Below, piece after piece: positions 8,669 through 18,268 of a stretch of DNA of 64,000 bases. Below the pieces are notes generated by a model. It saw only the letters and a list, made by a program, of their open reading frames with translations. It searched no databases and had not been told where the DNA came from. Source of the stretch: Nocardioides sp. Arc9.136 (GTDB taxonomy: Bacteria; Actinomycetota; Actinomycetes; Propionibacteriales; Nocardioidaceae). Made by a program: the position numbers and the translations under genes. Numbering within the stretch: position 1 is the first letter of the stretch; every line of letters begins with the position of its first letter. The stretch covers positions 1,116,001 through 1,180,000 of the forward strand of contig NZ_CP113431.1 in NCBI RefSeq assembly GCF_030506255.1, read 5' to 3'.

Positions 8669-9630
8669 CAGTTGGCGTGCAGCGCCGCGTTGAGCTCGAC
8701 GCCCTCGCTGCGCCACGGCACCGCCTCGATGGCGCCGGTCACGGAGTTCCGGCGGAACAGCACGTTGCTGGTGCCGGACAGCTCGACCGCCTTCACCACG
8801 CGCGGCTTGCCGTCCATGTCGCTGACGGTGACCTTGGTGCCGGCCGTGACGTAGCAGCCGGCCTCGACCACGCAGTCGTCGCCGAGGGAGATGCCCAGGC
8901 CGGCGTTGGCGCCGAGCAGGCAGCGCTTGCCGATCGAGATGACCTGCTTGCCGCCGCCGGAGAGCGTGCCCATGATCGAGGCGCCACCGCCCACGTCGGA
9001 GCCGTCGTCGACGAGCACACCGGCGGAGATCCGGCCCTCGACCATCGAGGCGCCGAGGGTGCCGGCGTTGAAGTTCACGAAGCCCTCGTGCATGACCGTC
9101 GTGCCCTCGGCCAGGTGCGCGCCGAGCCGCACGCGGTCGGCGTCGGCGATCCGGACGCCCGAGGGGACGACGTAGTCGACGAGCCGCGGGAACTTGTCCA
9201 CGCCGAGGACGGTCACGTGCTGGCCGGCCGCCCGCAGCCGGGCGCGGGTCGACTCGAACCCCTCGACGGCGCAGGGACCGGCCGAGGTCCACACGACATT
9301 GGTGAGCAGCCCGAAGACGCCGTCCATCGAGATGGTGTGCGGGACCACCAGGCGGCTGCTGAGCAGGTGGAGCCGCAGCCAGACGTCCTCGGTGGAGGAC
9401 GGCGCGGCCTGCAGGTCGGCGATCTCGACGGTGCGCACCTCGCGCACCACCCGGCGCACGTCGTCGCGCCCCTCGAGGGCGGTCAGCTCCTCGGGCACCT
9501 CGGCGCCGTCGCGGGTCCCGAGCGCGGGTGCGGGGAACCACACGTCGAGCACGGTCCCGTCGTCGGTCACGGTGGCGAGGCCGTGGCCCCACGCGGTGGT
9601 CGGCTGGGCGGTGGCGGCTGCGTCGGTCAC
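8668..9630 (-). CDS. dapD: 2,3,4,5-tetrahydropyridine-2,6-dicarboxylate N-succinyltransferase
   Basis: A 320-residue actinobacterial-type DapD, succinylating tetrahydrodipicolinate with succinyl-CoA at the head of the succinylase branch of lysine/meso-DAP synthesis. The C-terminal half is a left-handed beta-helix with hexapeptide repeats; the conserved [32 protein letters not shown] and [21 protein letters not shown] blocks are present. The start is GTG at 9630, with a TAGGAT box 8 bases upstream, consistent with a leaderless or nearly leaderless transcript. It is divergent from the patatin gene, and dapC and dapE are in the same window. Confidence 0.96.
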   Translation of the reverse strand: MTDAAATAQPTTAWGHGLATVTDDGTVLDVWFPAPALGTRDGAEVPEELTALEGRDDVRRVVREVRTVEIADLQAAPSSTEDVWLRLHLLSSRLVVPHTISMDGVFGLLTNVVWTSAGPCAVEGFESTRARLRAAGQHVTVLGVDKFPRLVDYVVPSGVRIADADRVRLGAHLAEGTTVMHEGFVNFNAGTLGASMVEGRISAGVLVDDGSDVGGGASIMGTLSGGGKQVISIGKRCLLGANAGLGISLGDDCVVEAGCYVTAGTKVTVSDMDGKPRVVKAVELSGTSNVLFRRNSVTGAIEAVPWRSEGVELNAALHAN

Positions 9631-9676
9631 GGCGCCCGATCCTACCGTCGCGCCCGGCCGCCGCCCGCCCGTGCTC

Positions 9677-9682
9677 TAGCGT
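9677..9682 (+). promoter_or_regulatory. -10 box (TAGCGT) for patatin gene, leaderless
   Basis: TAGCGT ends 6 bases before the ATG at 9689; transcription would start at or next to the start codon. No Shine-Dalgarno sequence is present. Confidence 0.55.
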
Positions 9683-9688
9683 CGGGGC

Positions 9689-10645
9689 ATGGTCACCCGT
9701 GTGGCGCTCGCGCTGGGCTCGGGCGGGGCCCGGGGCTACGCGCACGTCGGCGCCGTCCGGGCGCTGCAGGAGCGCGGCTGCGAGCCGGTGGCCGTCGCCG
9801 GCACCTCGATGGGCGCCCTCGTCGGCGGCCTCACGGCCGCCGGGCGCGTGGAGGACTTCGCGCGCTGGGCGACCGCGCTCACCCGCCGCGACGTCCTCGG
9901 GCTGCTCGACCCCTCGATCACCTCGCCCGGCGTCATCGCCGCGGACCGGCTGCTCGACGCGTTGCAGGACGTCTTCACCGACGTGGCGATCGAGGACCTG
10001 CCGATCCCGTTCACGGCGGTCGCGACGGACCTTGCCGCCCGCCGCGAGGTGTGGTTCCAGCGCGGCCCGCTGCGCGCCGCGGTGCGCGCCTCCATCGCGA
10101 TCCCGGGGGTCTTCACCCCCGTCATGCTCAACGGTCGGCTCCTCGTCGACGGCGGGCTGACCAACCCGGTGCCGATCGACCCGACGGCCGCGGCCCCCTC
10201 CGACCTGACCGTCGCCGTGTCGCTGACCGGCCCGCGGCGGGTGCGGGAGCCGGCCGCGCCCCGGCAGGAGTCGGCGGCGCCCCAGCGGTTCGAGGAGTGG
10301 CGGGGTCGGTGGCGCCGTACCGTCGCCACGCTGACCGGGCGCGAGGAGCGGGCCGTGGCCGACGCCGAGGTGGAGCGGCTGGCGAGCCTGCACGCGCCGA
10401 CCGGCCGGACCGGCTGGGGGACCGAGCGGCTGCCCGCCGACCTCGGGCTCCTGGACGTGACGGCGCAGTCCTTCGAGGCGATGCAGGCCGTGGTGGCCCG
10501 CTACCGGATGGCGGCCCTCCCCGCGGACGTCCTCGTGACGGTGCCGGTCGACGCCTGCCGGTCGATGGACTTCCACCGGGCCGCCGACATGATCGAGCTC
10601 GGCCACCGGCTGACCGTCCAGGCCCTCGACGCGGCCGGGGTCTGA
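9689..10645 (+). CDS. Patatin-like phospholipase (RssA type)
   Basis: A 318-residue patatin-fold acyl hydrolase. The oxyanion loop GSGGARG (10-16), nucleophile elbow GTSMG (Ser40) and the Asp of DGGLTNPVP (about Asp154) make the Ser-Asp dyad complete. There is no signal peptide, so it is cytoplasmic or membrane-associated. The C-terminal 130 residues are Arg-rich and end in a second conserved patch (PADVLVTVPVD). It probably hydrolyses phospholipid or neutral acyl esters. It is a single-gene unit with its own leaderless-type promoter. Confidence 0.88.
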   Translation: MVTRVALALGSGGARGYAHVGAVRALQERGCEPVAVAGTSMGALVGGLTAAGRVEDFARWATALTRRDVLGLLDPSITSPGVIAADRLLDALQDVFTDVAIEDLPIPFTAVATDLAARREVWFQRGPLRAAVRASIAIPGVFTPVMLNGRLLVDGGLTNPVPIDPTAAAPSDLTVAVSLTGPRRVREPAAPRQESAAPQRFEEWRGRWRRTVATLTGREERAVADAEVERLASLHAPTGRTGWGTERLPADLGLLDVTAQSFEAMQAVVARYRMAALPADVLVTVPVDACRSMDFHRAADMIELGHRLTVQALDAAGV

Positions 10646-10717
10646 GCCCTGGGGCGCGCCCGCGCGGTCGCGTCCCGGTGGGTGGGGCACGGCCGGGCGG
10701 TCCGGTCCGCCGCTGGC

Positions 10718-10723
10718 TAGCGT
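10718..10723 (+). promoter_or_regulatory. -10 box (TAGCGT), leaderless, for the oxidoreductase gene
   Basis: TAGCGT with exactly 7 bases to the ATG at 10731 and no Shine-Dalgarno sequence; this fixes the start. Confidence 0.6.
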
Positions 10724-10730
10724 CCGCCGC

Positions 10731-12845
10731 ATGCGCGGCCGGCAGTCCTACACCCACCTGATGTCACCCGGCCGGATCGGCCCCATGGAGCTGCGCAACC
10801 GGGTGGTGCTGCCGGCGATGGACATGAACGTCTCCGAGGACGGCGAGATCGAGCAGCGCGAGATCGAGCACTACGCCGCCCGCGCCGCGGGCGGGGCGGG
10901 GCTGGTCGTCACCGGCGCCTGCGCGGTCGCCTTCCCGCACGGCGCGGCGTCGCTGAAGGAGCCCGGTCTCTCCGAGGACCGGTTCATCCCCGGCCTGCGC
11001 GCGCTGGCGGACGCCGTCCACGCGGCCGGGAGCAAGCTGTGCGTGCAGTCGACCCACCACGGCAAGGTCGCCCGGGTCGACACCGCCAACGACCGGCCGG
11101 TGCTCGCCCCGAACGAGCCGGACTACACCTACGACATGTCGGCCCTCGCCGACAGCACCCCCAGCGAGCTGCGCCGGATGGCCGCCGCGACGGGCGGCAA
11201 GCACACGACGTACCGCGAGATGACGACCGAGGACATCGCCTGGCTGGTCGCGACCTGGGCCGACGCGGCCGACCGCGTCGCCCGGGCCGGCGCCGACGCG
11301 ATCGAGGTCCACGTCGCCCACGGCTACATCCTCGGCGTCTTCCTCAACCGCCGCGACAACAGGCGCACCGACGAGTACGGCGGGCCGCTGGCCAACCGGG
11401 CGCGGCTGGCGTGCGAGGTCATCGCGGCGGTGAAGGAGCGGGTCGGGGACCGGCTCGCCGTCCTGGTCCGGGTCGCGGGGGAGGAGTACGGCCAGGAGGG
11501 CGGGCTCACCCTGGCCGAGGCGGCCGAGGCGTCGGTCATGTTCGAGCGCGCCGGCGCCGACGCGATCCACGTGACCGGCTGGGGCCGCAACCCCTTCGAC
11601 AACTTCACCGACGGCCCGCTGCCGAACAAGGTCGGCGCGTACCTGCCGAACGCCGCCGCGATCAAGCAGCGCGTCTCCGTCCCGGTCATCGCGGTGGGCC
11701 GGATGCTGCCCGAGGTCGCCGAGGAGGCGCTCGCCGCCGGGCAGATCGACTTCGCCGCGATGGGCCGCCAGCTGCTGGCCGACCCCGAGCTGCCGAACAA
11801 GATCGCCGCGGGCACGCCCGAGCAGGTCCGGCCGTGCATCAACTGCTACCTGTGCGTGGCGGAGAACTTCTTCGACGACACTCCGTTCTGCGCCGTCAAC
11901 CCGGCCCTCGGCAACGAGTCGCTGCTGCCGCTGCGCCCGGCCTCCGCCACCCAGCACGTCGTGGTCGTCGGTGCGGGCCCCGCGGGCCTGGAGTCGGCGC
12001 GGGTCCTCACCGAGCGCGGGCACCGGGTCACCGTCGTCGACAGGTCCGACCGCCTGGGCGGGACGATGTGGTTCTCCTCGCTCACCACCCCCGACAACGA
12101 GCGGCTGCTGCGCTGGTACCGGGCGGAGGTCGAGCGCCTGGGCATCGCCGTCCGGCTGGGGACGACCGCCACGGTCGAGTCGGTCCGCGCGCTGCGTCCT
12201 GACCGGGTCGTCGTGGCCACCGGCGCGGTCCGCCCCCGGCCCGACGTCCCCGGCGGCGACCTCCCGATCGTCCAGACCGGTGACACCCTGCGGGCGCTGA
12301 TGCTGGGCACCGCGCGCGCCGGCGAGGCCGGAGCCGTGCTCCGCACTCTCGGCCGGCTCGGCCGCGCCTCCAGGATCACCCGGAGCCCCGAGGCCGTGCG
12401 CCGGCTGACCCGCCGGTTCCTGCCGATGGGCAAGGACGTCGTGGTCGTCGGCGGGTCGCTGGTGGGCCTGGAGCTGGCGGAGTTCCTCGCCGAGCGCGGG
12501 CGCCGCGTGACGCTCCTGCACGAGGGACGCCAGCTCGGCCTGCCGCTCGCCATGCCCCGGCGCTGGACCGCGGTCAAGGACGCCACCGCCCACGGCGTCG
12601 ACATCCACCGCGGCGTCACCCTCACCCGGATCACCGACTCCGGCGTCGAGTGGACCGAGGGCGACCAGGCGCACTCCGCCCCCGCCGACATGGTCGTGTA
12701 CGCCGAGGGCACCACCGCCGCCGCGCCCCTCGCCGACGAGCTGCGCGCCGCCGGCCTCGACGTCGACGTCGTCGGCGACGCCGCCGAGGTCGGCTACATC
12801 CACGGCGCCGTCCACTCCGCCTGGGGCGTGGCCACCGCGATCTGA
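10731..12845 (+). CDS. FMN/FAD Fe-S oxidoreductase, old-yellow-enzyme / 2,4-dienoyl-CoA reductase family
   Basis: A 704-residue enzyme with an N-terminal OYE-like TIM barrel (about 1-345: RIGPMELRNRVVLPAMDMN, VHVAHGYILGVFLNRRDNRR, YGGPLANRARL). A cysteine cluster Cys369-x2-Cys372-x2-Cys375-x11-Cys387 for a 4Fe-4S centre follows, then a pyridine-nucleotide-disulfide-type region with two Rossmann motifs (VVVGAGPAGLESARVL and VVVGGSLVGLELAEFL). This is the architecture of trimethylamine dehydrogenase and 2,4-dienoyl-CoA reductase. Usual family spacing of the second and third Cys is three residues; here it is two. Substrate cannot be assigned. It stands alone between patatin and AbiEi-like genes. 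Confidence 0.9.
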   Translation: MRGRQSYTHLMSPGRIGPMELRNRVVLPAMDMNVSEDGEIEQREIEHYAARAAGGAGLVVTGACAVAFPHGAASLKEPGLSEDRFIPGLRALADAVHAAGSKLCVQSTHHGKVARVDTANDRPVLAPNEPDYTYDMSALADSTPSELRRMAAATGGKHTTYREMTTEDIAWLVATWADAADRVARAGADAIEVHVAHGYILGVFLNRRDNRRTDEYGGPLANRARLACEVIAAVKERVGDRLAVLVRVAGEEYGQEGGLTLAEAAEASVMFERAGADAIHVTGWGRNPFDNFTDGPLPNKVGAYLPNAAAIKQRVSVPVIAVGRMLPEVAEEALAAGQIDFAAMGRQLLADPELPNKIAAGTPEQVRPCINCYLCVAENFFDDTPFCAVNPALGNESLLPLRPASATQHVVVVGAGPAGLESARVLTERGHRVTVVDRSDRLGGTMWFSSLTTPDNERLLRWYRAEVERLGIAVRLGTTATVESVRALRPDRVVVATGAVRPRPDVPGGDLPIVQTGDTLRALMLGTARAGEAGAVLRTLGRLGRASRITRSPEAVRRLTRRFLPMGKDVVVVGGSLVGLELAEFLAERGRRVTLLHEGRQLGLPLAMPRRWTAVKDATAHGVDIHRGVTLTRITDSGVEWTEGDQAHSAPADMVVYAEGTTAAAPLADELRAAGLDVDVVGDAAEVGYIHGAVHSAWGVATAI

Positions 12846-12896
12846 GCCTGTGGAGAGCAGGATGCGCGGAGGACCGGCCTGGGCCAGCGTGGACGC

Positions 12897-13775
12897 ATGT
12901 CCGTGGTCGAGGTGCTCGAGCGCCTGGGTGGCACCGCCACCCGGGCCCAGCTCGTGTCCCTCACCTCGCGCGCCGAGGTCGAGCGGGCGATCGCCGGCGG
13001 GGACGTCGTGCGGCTGGCCCGGGGGCGCTGGGCGCACCCGCAGGTGGGCGAGGCGGTGGCCGCGGCGCACCGGGTGACCGGTGTCGTCTCGCACACCAGC
13101 GCCGCGCTGCTGCACGGCTGGTCGGTCCAGCACCGTCCCGAGCGGCCGCACGTCACCGTGGCCAGGGGACGCCGCGGTGCGCCGCACTCGGGGGTGCAGC
13201 TGCACCGGGTCGACCTGCCGGCGACCGACGTCGCAGGTCCGGTGACGACGCCGGCGAGGACCCTGGTCGACTGCGCGAGGTCCCTGCCGTTCCCCGAGGC
13301 GCTGGCGGTCGCCGACTCCGCGCTCCGCGACGGCTTCGGGGCCGCGAACCTACGCCTCCTCGCCGACTCGGTCCGGGGCGCGGGCGCGGGACGGGTCCGC
13401 CGGGTCGCGGGGGAGGCGACCGCGGCCGCCGCCAACCCGTTCGAGTCCGTCCTGCGCGCGATCGCCCTCGAGGTCGAGGGGCTGTCGGTCGAGCCGCAGG
13501 TCGAGGTCTGGGAGCCGGAGTTCCTCGGCCGCGTCGACCTGGCCGATCGTCGTCGGCGGATCGTCCTGGAGGCGGACTCCTTCGAGTGGCACGGCCGGCG
13601 CGACCGGCTCGCCAGTGACTGCCGGCGCTACAACGGGCTGGTCGTCCACGGGTGGCTGGTGCTGCGGTTCTCCTGGGAGGACGTGATGTTCCACCCCGAG
13701 GACGTGCGACGGGTGCTGGAGGCGGCGGTCGACCGACGACCAGAAGTCGGCCGCCGGGCGTGCGGCGCCGCTTGA
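12897..13775 (+). CDS. AbiEi-type N-terminal domain fused to a DUF559 (Vsr-like) domain
   Basis: A 292-residue protein. Residues 1-90 look like the winged-helix AbiEi antitoxin N-terminal domain (ATRAQLVSL..., VVRLARGRWAHP, HTSAALLHGW). The C-terminal 110 residues resemble DUF559, a relative of the very-short-patch-repair endonuclease fold: PFESVLRAIALEVEGL, GRVDLADRRRRIVLEADSFEWHG, and a late WLVLRFSWEDV. It is common as a solitary gene in Nocardioides-like actinobacteria. No AbiEii-type nucleotidyltransferase toxin lies beside it, so a complete type IV toxin-antitoxin system is not supported. CAGCGT 6 bases before the ATG suggests a leaderless mRNA. Confidence 0.82.
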   Translation: MSVVEVLERLGGTATRAQLVSLTSRAEVERAIAGGDVVRLARGRWAHPQVGEAVAAAHRVTGVVSHTSAALLHGWSVQHRPERPHVTVARGRRGAPHSGVQLHRVDLPATDVAGPVTTPARTLVDCARSLPFPEALAVADSALRDGFGAANLRLLADSVRGAGAGRVRRVAGEATAAAANPFESVLRAIALEVEGLSVEPQVEVWEPEFLGRVDLADRRRRIVLEADSFEWHGRRDRLASDCRRYNGLVVHGWLVLRFSWEDVMFHPEDVRRVLEAAVDRRPEVGRRACGAA

Positions 13776-13823
13776 GGTCCGTGGCGGGGAGGACTTCTGG
13801 TAGCCGGTCGGCGGAGCAACCGA

Positions 13824-13854
13824 TTGGCGGCGCGGTCCGGGCGGGCCGTACCCT
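13824..13854 (+). promoter_or_regulatory. ileS: Candidate promoter of the ileS T-box transcript
   Basis: TTGGCG (13824-13829) and TACCCT (13849-13854) are spaced by 19 bases, placing the transcription start just upstream of the T-box leader. The long spacing makes this tentative. Confidence 0.4.
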
Positions 13855-13860
13855 GGAGGC

Positions 13861-14066
13861 ACAGGCGTCCGAGCCGTCATCAGCGGCGAGCCTCCGGAAG
13901 AACGGGACGGAAGTCCTCAGTAGAACCGGACGGGTAGGCCCGTCACAGCCGTGAACGAGCGGCCGGTCCAGCAGCACGGGTCCGGCAAGCAGGGTGGTAC
14001 CGCGGTCCCGACGATCGTCCCTGTGGTTTCGAGAAAGATCCATCCCGAAGCTGCAGGAGCTGTCCG
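13861..14066 (+). promoter_or_regulatory. ileS: T-box riboswitch leader of ileS (actinobacterial, translational type)
   Basis: The invariant T-box sequence AGGGTGGTACCGCG is at 13991-14004, about 60 bases before ileS. An Ile specifier ATC is visible at 13879-13881 in the loop of a short GCCG/CGGC hairpin, so Stem I is the ultrashort kind known from actinobacterial ileS leaders. Downstream there is no U-run terminator. Instead the Shine-Dalgarno region (GCAGGAGCTG, about 14052-14061) precedes the ATG and can be masked by pairing, which points to translational control. Uncharged tRNA-Ile would bind the specifier and the T-box bulge and free the ribosome site. Confidence 0.93.
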
Positions 14067-17000
14067 ATGACGTACCCCCAGGTCTCCACCTCCGAGAGCG
14101 GCGTGCCCTCGAACCCCCGGTTCCCCGCGATCGAGGACCGGGTGCTGGCCTACTGGCACGCCGACGGCACCTTCCAGGCGAGCATCGACCAGCGCGACCC
14201 GGGCGAGGACTCCGGCAACGAGTTCGTCTTCTACGACGGGCCGCCGTTCGCCAACGGGCTGCCGCACTACGGCCACCTGCTCACCGGCTACGTCAAGGAC
14301 ATCGTCCCGCGCTACCAGACCATGCGCGGCAAGCGCGTCGAGCGGCGGTTCGGCTGGGACACCCACGGCCTCCCTGCCGAGCTCGAGGCGATGCGGCTGG
14401 GCGGCATCAAGACGACCGACGAGATCGTCGAGATGGGCATCGACAAGTTCAACGAGGCCTGCCGCGACTCGGTGATGAAGTACACCGGCGAGTGGCGCGA
14501 GTACGTCACCCGCCAGGCGCGCTGGGTCGACTTCGACCGCGACTACCGGACCATGAACCCCGAGTACATGGAGTCGGTCATCTGGGCGTTCAAGCGCCTC
14601 TACGACAAGGGCCTGGTCTACGAGGGCTTCCGTGTCCTGCCCTACTGCTGGAACGACGAGACGCCGCTCTCGAACCACGAGCTGCGCATGGACGACGACG
14701 TCTACCAGAACCGCCAGGACCCGGCGGTCACCGTCGGTTACGACATCACCACCGATGGCGAGCTGAAGGGCGCGAAGCTCCTCGTCTGGACGACCACGCC
14801 GTGGACCCTGCCCAGCAACCTCGCGGTGATGGTCGGATCGGACATCGACTACGTCGCCGTCGAGGCCGAGGGCATCCGCTACGTGCTCGCCGAGGCCCGG
14901 CTCGGCGCCTACGCCCGCGAGCTCGGGGAGAGCCCGGAGGTCGTGTGGCGCGGCAAGGGCACCGACCTCCTCGGGCTGGCCTACACCCCGCCGTTCTCCT
15001 ACTACCTCGGCCACGAGCGAGCCTTCCGCGTCGTCCCGGCCGACGACGCGGTCACCACCACCGACGGCACCGGCCTGGTCCACGCCGCCGGCGCGTTCGG
15101 CGAGGTCGACAAGGAGGTGACCGACCGCGAGGGCATCGAGCCGGTGATGCCGGTCGGCAAGGACGGGCGGTTCACCCACCCCGTCGAGGAGTACGCCGGC
15201 ATGCAGGTCTTCGACGCCAACCCCCACGTCATCGACCACCTCAAGGCCGCGACCAAGGCGCTCGCCGGCGAGGAGGCCGGGGACCAGGGTGCGGTCACCA
15301 CGGGCACGGTGCTGCTGCGCCGCGAGACCTACGACCACTCCTACCCGCACTGCTGGCGCTGCCGCGAGCCGCTGATCTACAAGGGCGTCTCGTCGTGGTT
15401 CGTCGAGGTCACCGCGATCAAGGAGCGGATGCTCGAGCTGAACCAGCAGATCCGCTGGGTGCCCGAGCACATCAAGGACGGCCAGTTCGGCAAGTGGCTG
15501 GCCAACGCCCGCGACTGGTCGATCACCCGCAACCGGTTCTGGGGCTCGCCGGTCCCGGTCTGGAAGAGCGACGACCCGACGTACCCCCGCATCGACGTCT
15601 ACGGCTCCTTCGAGGAGATCGAGCGCGACTTCGGCACGCTCCCGCGCAACCAGCACGGCGAGCCCGACCTGCACCGTCCCTACGTCGACGACCTGGTGCG
15701 CCCGAACCCCGACGACCCGCGCGCGCCCGAGGAGGGGCAGTCGATGATGCGCCGGGTCACCGACGTGCTCGACGTGTGGTTCGACTCGGGCTCGATGAGC
15801 TTCGCCCAGAACCACTACCCCTTCGAGAACGCCGAGTGGTTCGACGGCACCGCGGAGAAGAAGGGCCACTTCCCGGGCGACTTCATCGTCGAGTACATCG
15901 GCCAGACGCGCGGCTGGTTCTACACGCTGCACGTCCTGGCGACGGCGCTGTTCGACAAGCCGGCGTTCCAGTCGTGCATCAGCCACGGCATCGTGCTGGG
16001 CAGCGACGGCAACAAGATGAGCAAGTCGCTGCGCAACTACCCCGACGTCCGCGAGGTCTTCGACCGCGACGGCGCCGACGCGATGCGCTGGTTCCTCATG
16101 TCCAGCCCGATCCTGCGCGGCGGGAACCTGGTCGTCACCGAGCAGGGCATCCGCGACTCGGTGCGGCAGGTGATGATCCCGCTGTGGAACAGCTGGTACT
16201 TCTTCCAGCTCTACGCCAACGCCGCCAACGACGGCCAGGGCCACGAGGCCCAGTGGTCCACCGACTCCAAGGACCCGCTGGACCGCTACCTGCTCGCGAA
16301 GCTGCGGCAGTACGTCGCGACGATGACCACCCAGCTCGACGAGTACGCCGTGGCCGACGCCTGCGAGACGACGCGGTCCTTCCTCGACGTGCTCACCAAC
16401 TGGTACATCCGGCGCTCCCGCGAGCGGTTCTGGAGTGAGTCGACCGAGGCGTTCGACACCCTCTACACGGTGCTCGAGGTGGTCTGCCGGACCGTCGCGC
16501 CGCTGCTGCCGCTGACCACCGAGGAGATCTGGCGCGGCCTCACCGGTGGCCGCTCGGTCCACCTCACCGACTGGCCCGACGTCGAGGCGCTGCCGGCCGG
16601 GCCGGACGACACGGCGCTCGTGGCCGCGATGGACCAGGTGCGCGAGGTGTGCTCGGCGACGTCGGCGCTGCGGAAGGCGGGCAACCTGCGCAACCGGCTG
16701 CCGCTGTCGACGCTGACCGTGGTCGTCGACGCGCCCGACGCGCTGGCCGGCTTCGAGGGGATCCTCAGCGACGAGGTCAACGTCAAGACGGTCCGGCTGC
16801 TCGCGGCCGACTCCGACGAGGCCGCGTCGTACGGCGTGGAGCAGAAGCTGACCGTCAACGCCCGGGCCGCGGGCCCGCGGCTGGGCAAGGACGTCCAGCG
16901 CGCGATCAAGGGCTCCAAGAGCGGTGACTGGTCGGTCGCCGAGGACGGCACCGTCACCTCCGGCGGGCTGGCCCTGCAGGAGGGGGAGTACACCCTCGAG

Positions 17001-17321
17001 ACCGTCGCGGGCTCGGCCGACGACGCCACGGCCACCGGCGTCCTGCGCAGCGGTGGCTTCGTCGTGCTCGACACCGAGGTGACCCCCGAGCTGGCCGCGG
17101 AGGGCCTGGCCCGCGACCTGGTCCGCCAGGTGCAGCAGGCCCGCCGCGACGCCGGCCTCGAGGTGTCCGACCGGATCGCGCTGACGGTCAGCGGCCCGGC
17201 CGACGTCCTGGCCGCGGCGGAGACGCACCGCGACCTGCTGACCACCGAGACGCTCGCGGCATCGCTCGACCTCGTCGCCGGCCAGGCGGGCGAGCCCGAG
17301 GTGAGCGTCGCGAAGGCCTGA
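14067..17321 (+). CDS. ileS: Isoleucyl-tRNA synthetase
   Basis: A 1084-residue class I aminoacyl-tRNA synthetase that charges tRNA-Ile in the cytoplasm. The HIGH-like signature is PHYGH at 66-70 in [14 protein letters not shown], the KMSKS loop is at about 650-654 (NKMSKSLRN), and the CP1 editing domain lies between them. The length and [10 protein letters not shown] motif place it in the eukaryote-like IleRS2 group, which is usually less sensitive to mupirocin (family knowledge, not shown here). Expression is governed by the T-box leader directly upstream. The convergent oxidoreductase gene begins (3' end) at the next base. Confidence 0.97.
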   Translation: MTYPQVSTSESGVPSNPRFPAIEDRVLAYWHADGTFQASIDQRDPGEDSGNEFVFYDGPPFANGLPHYGHLLTGYVKDIVPRYQTMRGKRVERRFGWDTHGLPAELEAMRLGGIKTTDEIVEMGIDKFNEACRDSVMKYTGEWREYVTRQARWVDFDRDYRTMNPEYMESVIWAFKRLYDKGLVYEGFRVLPYCWNDETPLSNHELRMDDDVYQNRQDPAVTVGYDITTDGELKGAKLLVWTTTPWTLPSNLAVMVGSDIDYVAVEAEGIRYVLAEARLGAYARELGESPEVVWRGKGTDLLGLAYTPPFSYYLGHERAFRVVPADDAVTTTDGTGLVHAAGAFGEVDKEVTDREGIEPVMPVGKDGRFTHPVEEYAGMQVFDANPHVIDHLKAATKALAGEEAGDQGAVTTGTVLLRRETYDHSYPHCWRCREPLIYKGVSSWFVEVTAIKERMLELNQQIRWVPEHIKDGQFGKWLANARDWSITRNRFWGSPVPVWKSDDPTYPRIDVYGSFEEIERDFGTLPRNQHGEPDLHRPYVDDLVRPNPDDPRAPEEGQSMMRRVTDVLDVWFDSGSMSFAQNHYPFENAEWFDGTAEKKGHFPGDFIVEYIGQTRGWFYTLHVLATALFDKPAFQSCISHGIVLGSDGNKMSKSLRNYPDVREVFDRDGADAMRWFLMSSPILRGGNLVVTEQGIRDSVRQVMIPLWNSWYFFQLYANAANDGQGHEAQWSTDSKDPLDRYLLAKLRQYVATMTTQLDEYAVADACETTRSFLDVLTNWYIRRSRERFWSESTEAFDTLYTVLEVVCRTVAPLLPLTTEEIWRGLTGGRSVHLTDWPDVEALPAGPDDTALVAAMDQVREVCSATSALRKAGNLRNRLPLSTLTVVVDAPDALAGFEGILSDEVNVKTVRLLAADSDEAASYGVEQKLTVNARAAGPRLGKDVQRAIKGSKSGDWSVAEDGTVTSGGLALQEGEYTLETVAGSADDATATGVLRSGGFVVLDTEVTPELAAEGLARDLVRQVQQARRDAGLEVSDRIALTVSGPADVLAAAETHRDLLTTETLAASLDLVAGQAGEPEVSVAKA

Positions 17322-18173
17322 TCAGCCGCTGAGGCCGAGGCGGCCCGCCATCCGGTCGAGACTGGCGAGCACCTCGGCCTCGGCCCGGTCCGGGACGCCC
17401 CAGATCAGCTCGGTGCAGCCGGCCTCGGCCCAGGCGTCGAGGTCGGCGGGGTCGGGCCTGGCGGCGATCAGCACCCGGATGTCGGGCCGGCCGTCGCGGC
17501 CGGCGTCGGCCCAGGCCTTGGTCAGCGCCTCGATGTTCGCGAGGACGTCGCGCTGGGTCGGGGTGGTCATCCAGCCGTCGGCGTTCTCTGCGATCCAGCG
17601 GAAGGTCTTCGGTCCGCCGCCGGCGCCGATGATCAGCGGCACGTGCGCCTGCACCGGCTTGGGGTAGGCCCACGAGGGCCCGAACGACACGAACTCCCCG
17701 TCGTACGACGCCTCCTCCTGGGTCCACAGCGCCCGCATCGCCTCGACGTACTCGCGCAGCACCGTGCGGCGCCTGCCCGGCGGGACGGAGTGGTCCTCGA
17801 GCTCGTCGGTGTTCCAGCCGAAGCCGGCGCCGATGGTGACGCGGCCGCCGGAGAGGTGGTCGAGCGTGGCGATCTGCTTGGCCAGCGTGATCGGGTCGGA
17901 CTCCACGGGCAGCGCGACCGCGGTCGACAGGCGGATGCGCGTGGTGACCGCGGCCGCGGTGGCCAGCGAGATCCACGGGTCCAGGGTCCGCAGGTAGCGG
18001 TCGTCGGGCAGCGTCTCGTCGCCGGTGCCGGGGTGGGCCGCCGTGCGCTTGACGGGGATGTGGGTGTGCTCGGGGACGTAGATCGTGTCGAAGCCCCGGT
18101 CCTCCCCGGCCTTCGCGAGGGCCGCGGGCGTGATCCCGCGGTCGGAGGTGAAGAGGACGAGTCCGTTGCGCAT
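17322..18173 (-). CDS. LLM-class F420-dependent oxidoreductase
   Basis: A 283-residue luciferase-like TIM-barrel protein of the F420-dependent TIGR03619-like group. Visible blocks are the N-terminal RGFDTIYVPEHTHIP, DPWISLATAAAVTTRIRLSTAVALP, QIATLDHLSGGRVTIGAGFGWN and PLIIGAGGGPKTF. These match coenzyme F420 binders and not FMN luciferases, though cofactor assignment is inference. Substrate is unknown. A TAGTCT box (18186-18181 on this strand) lies exactly 7 bases before the ATG, indicating leaderless transcription divergent from dapE. Confidence 0.9.
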   Translation of the reverse strand: MRNGLVLFTSDRGITPAALAKAGEDRGFDTIYVPEHTHIPVKRTAAHPGTGDETLPDDRYLRTLDPWISLATAAAVTTRIRLSTAVALPVESDPITLAKQIATLDHLSGGRVTIGAGFGWNTDELEDHSVPPGRRRTVLREYVEAMRALWTQEEASYDGEFVSFGPSWAYPKPVQAHVPLIIGAGGGPKTFRWIAENADGWMTTPTQRDVLANIEALTKAWADAGRDGRPDIRVLIAARPDPADLDAWAEAGCTELIWGVPDRAEAEVLASLDRMAGRLGLSG

Positions 18174-18180
18174 GCGGGCG

Positions 18181-18186
18181 AGACTA
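18181..18186 (-). promoter_or_regulatory. -10 box (TAGTCT), leaderless, for LLM oxidoreductase
   Basis: Read on the minus strand, TAGTCT is followed by 7 bases and the ATG at 18173. No Shine-Dalgarno motif is present. Confidence 0.6.
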
Positions 18187-18255
18187 GAACGTGTTCCATT
18201 CCGGCGGAAGGGTCTGCTGGACAGGTGTCCAGCCGGCAGGCGCGGAGCCGGCTGG

Positions 18256-18261
18256 TTGGAT
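18256..18261 (+). promoter_or_regulatory. dapE: -10 box (TTGGAT), leaderless, for dapE
   Basis: TTGGAT with 7 bases to the ATG at 18269. It favours that start over the ATG nine bases upstream at 18260, which lies inside the box. Confidence 0.5.
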
Positions 18262-18268
18262 GGCCCCC

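Noticed and set aside
13917..17228. A 1103-residue open frame opposite ileS
   Set aside because: It is a codon-bias shadow of ileS; no domain is recognisable and it would remove the T-box leader.
18186..18196. GAAC-GT-GTTC as a LexA (SOS) box before dapE and the LLM oxidoreductase
   Set aside because: Actinobacterial SOS boxes need GAAC-N4-GTTC; here the spacer is two bases.
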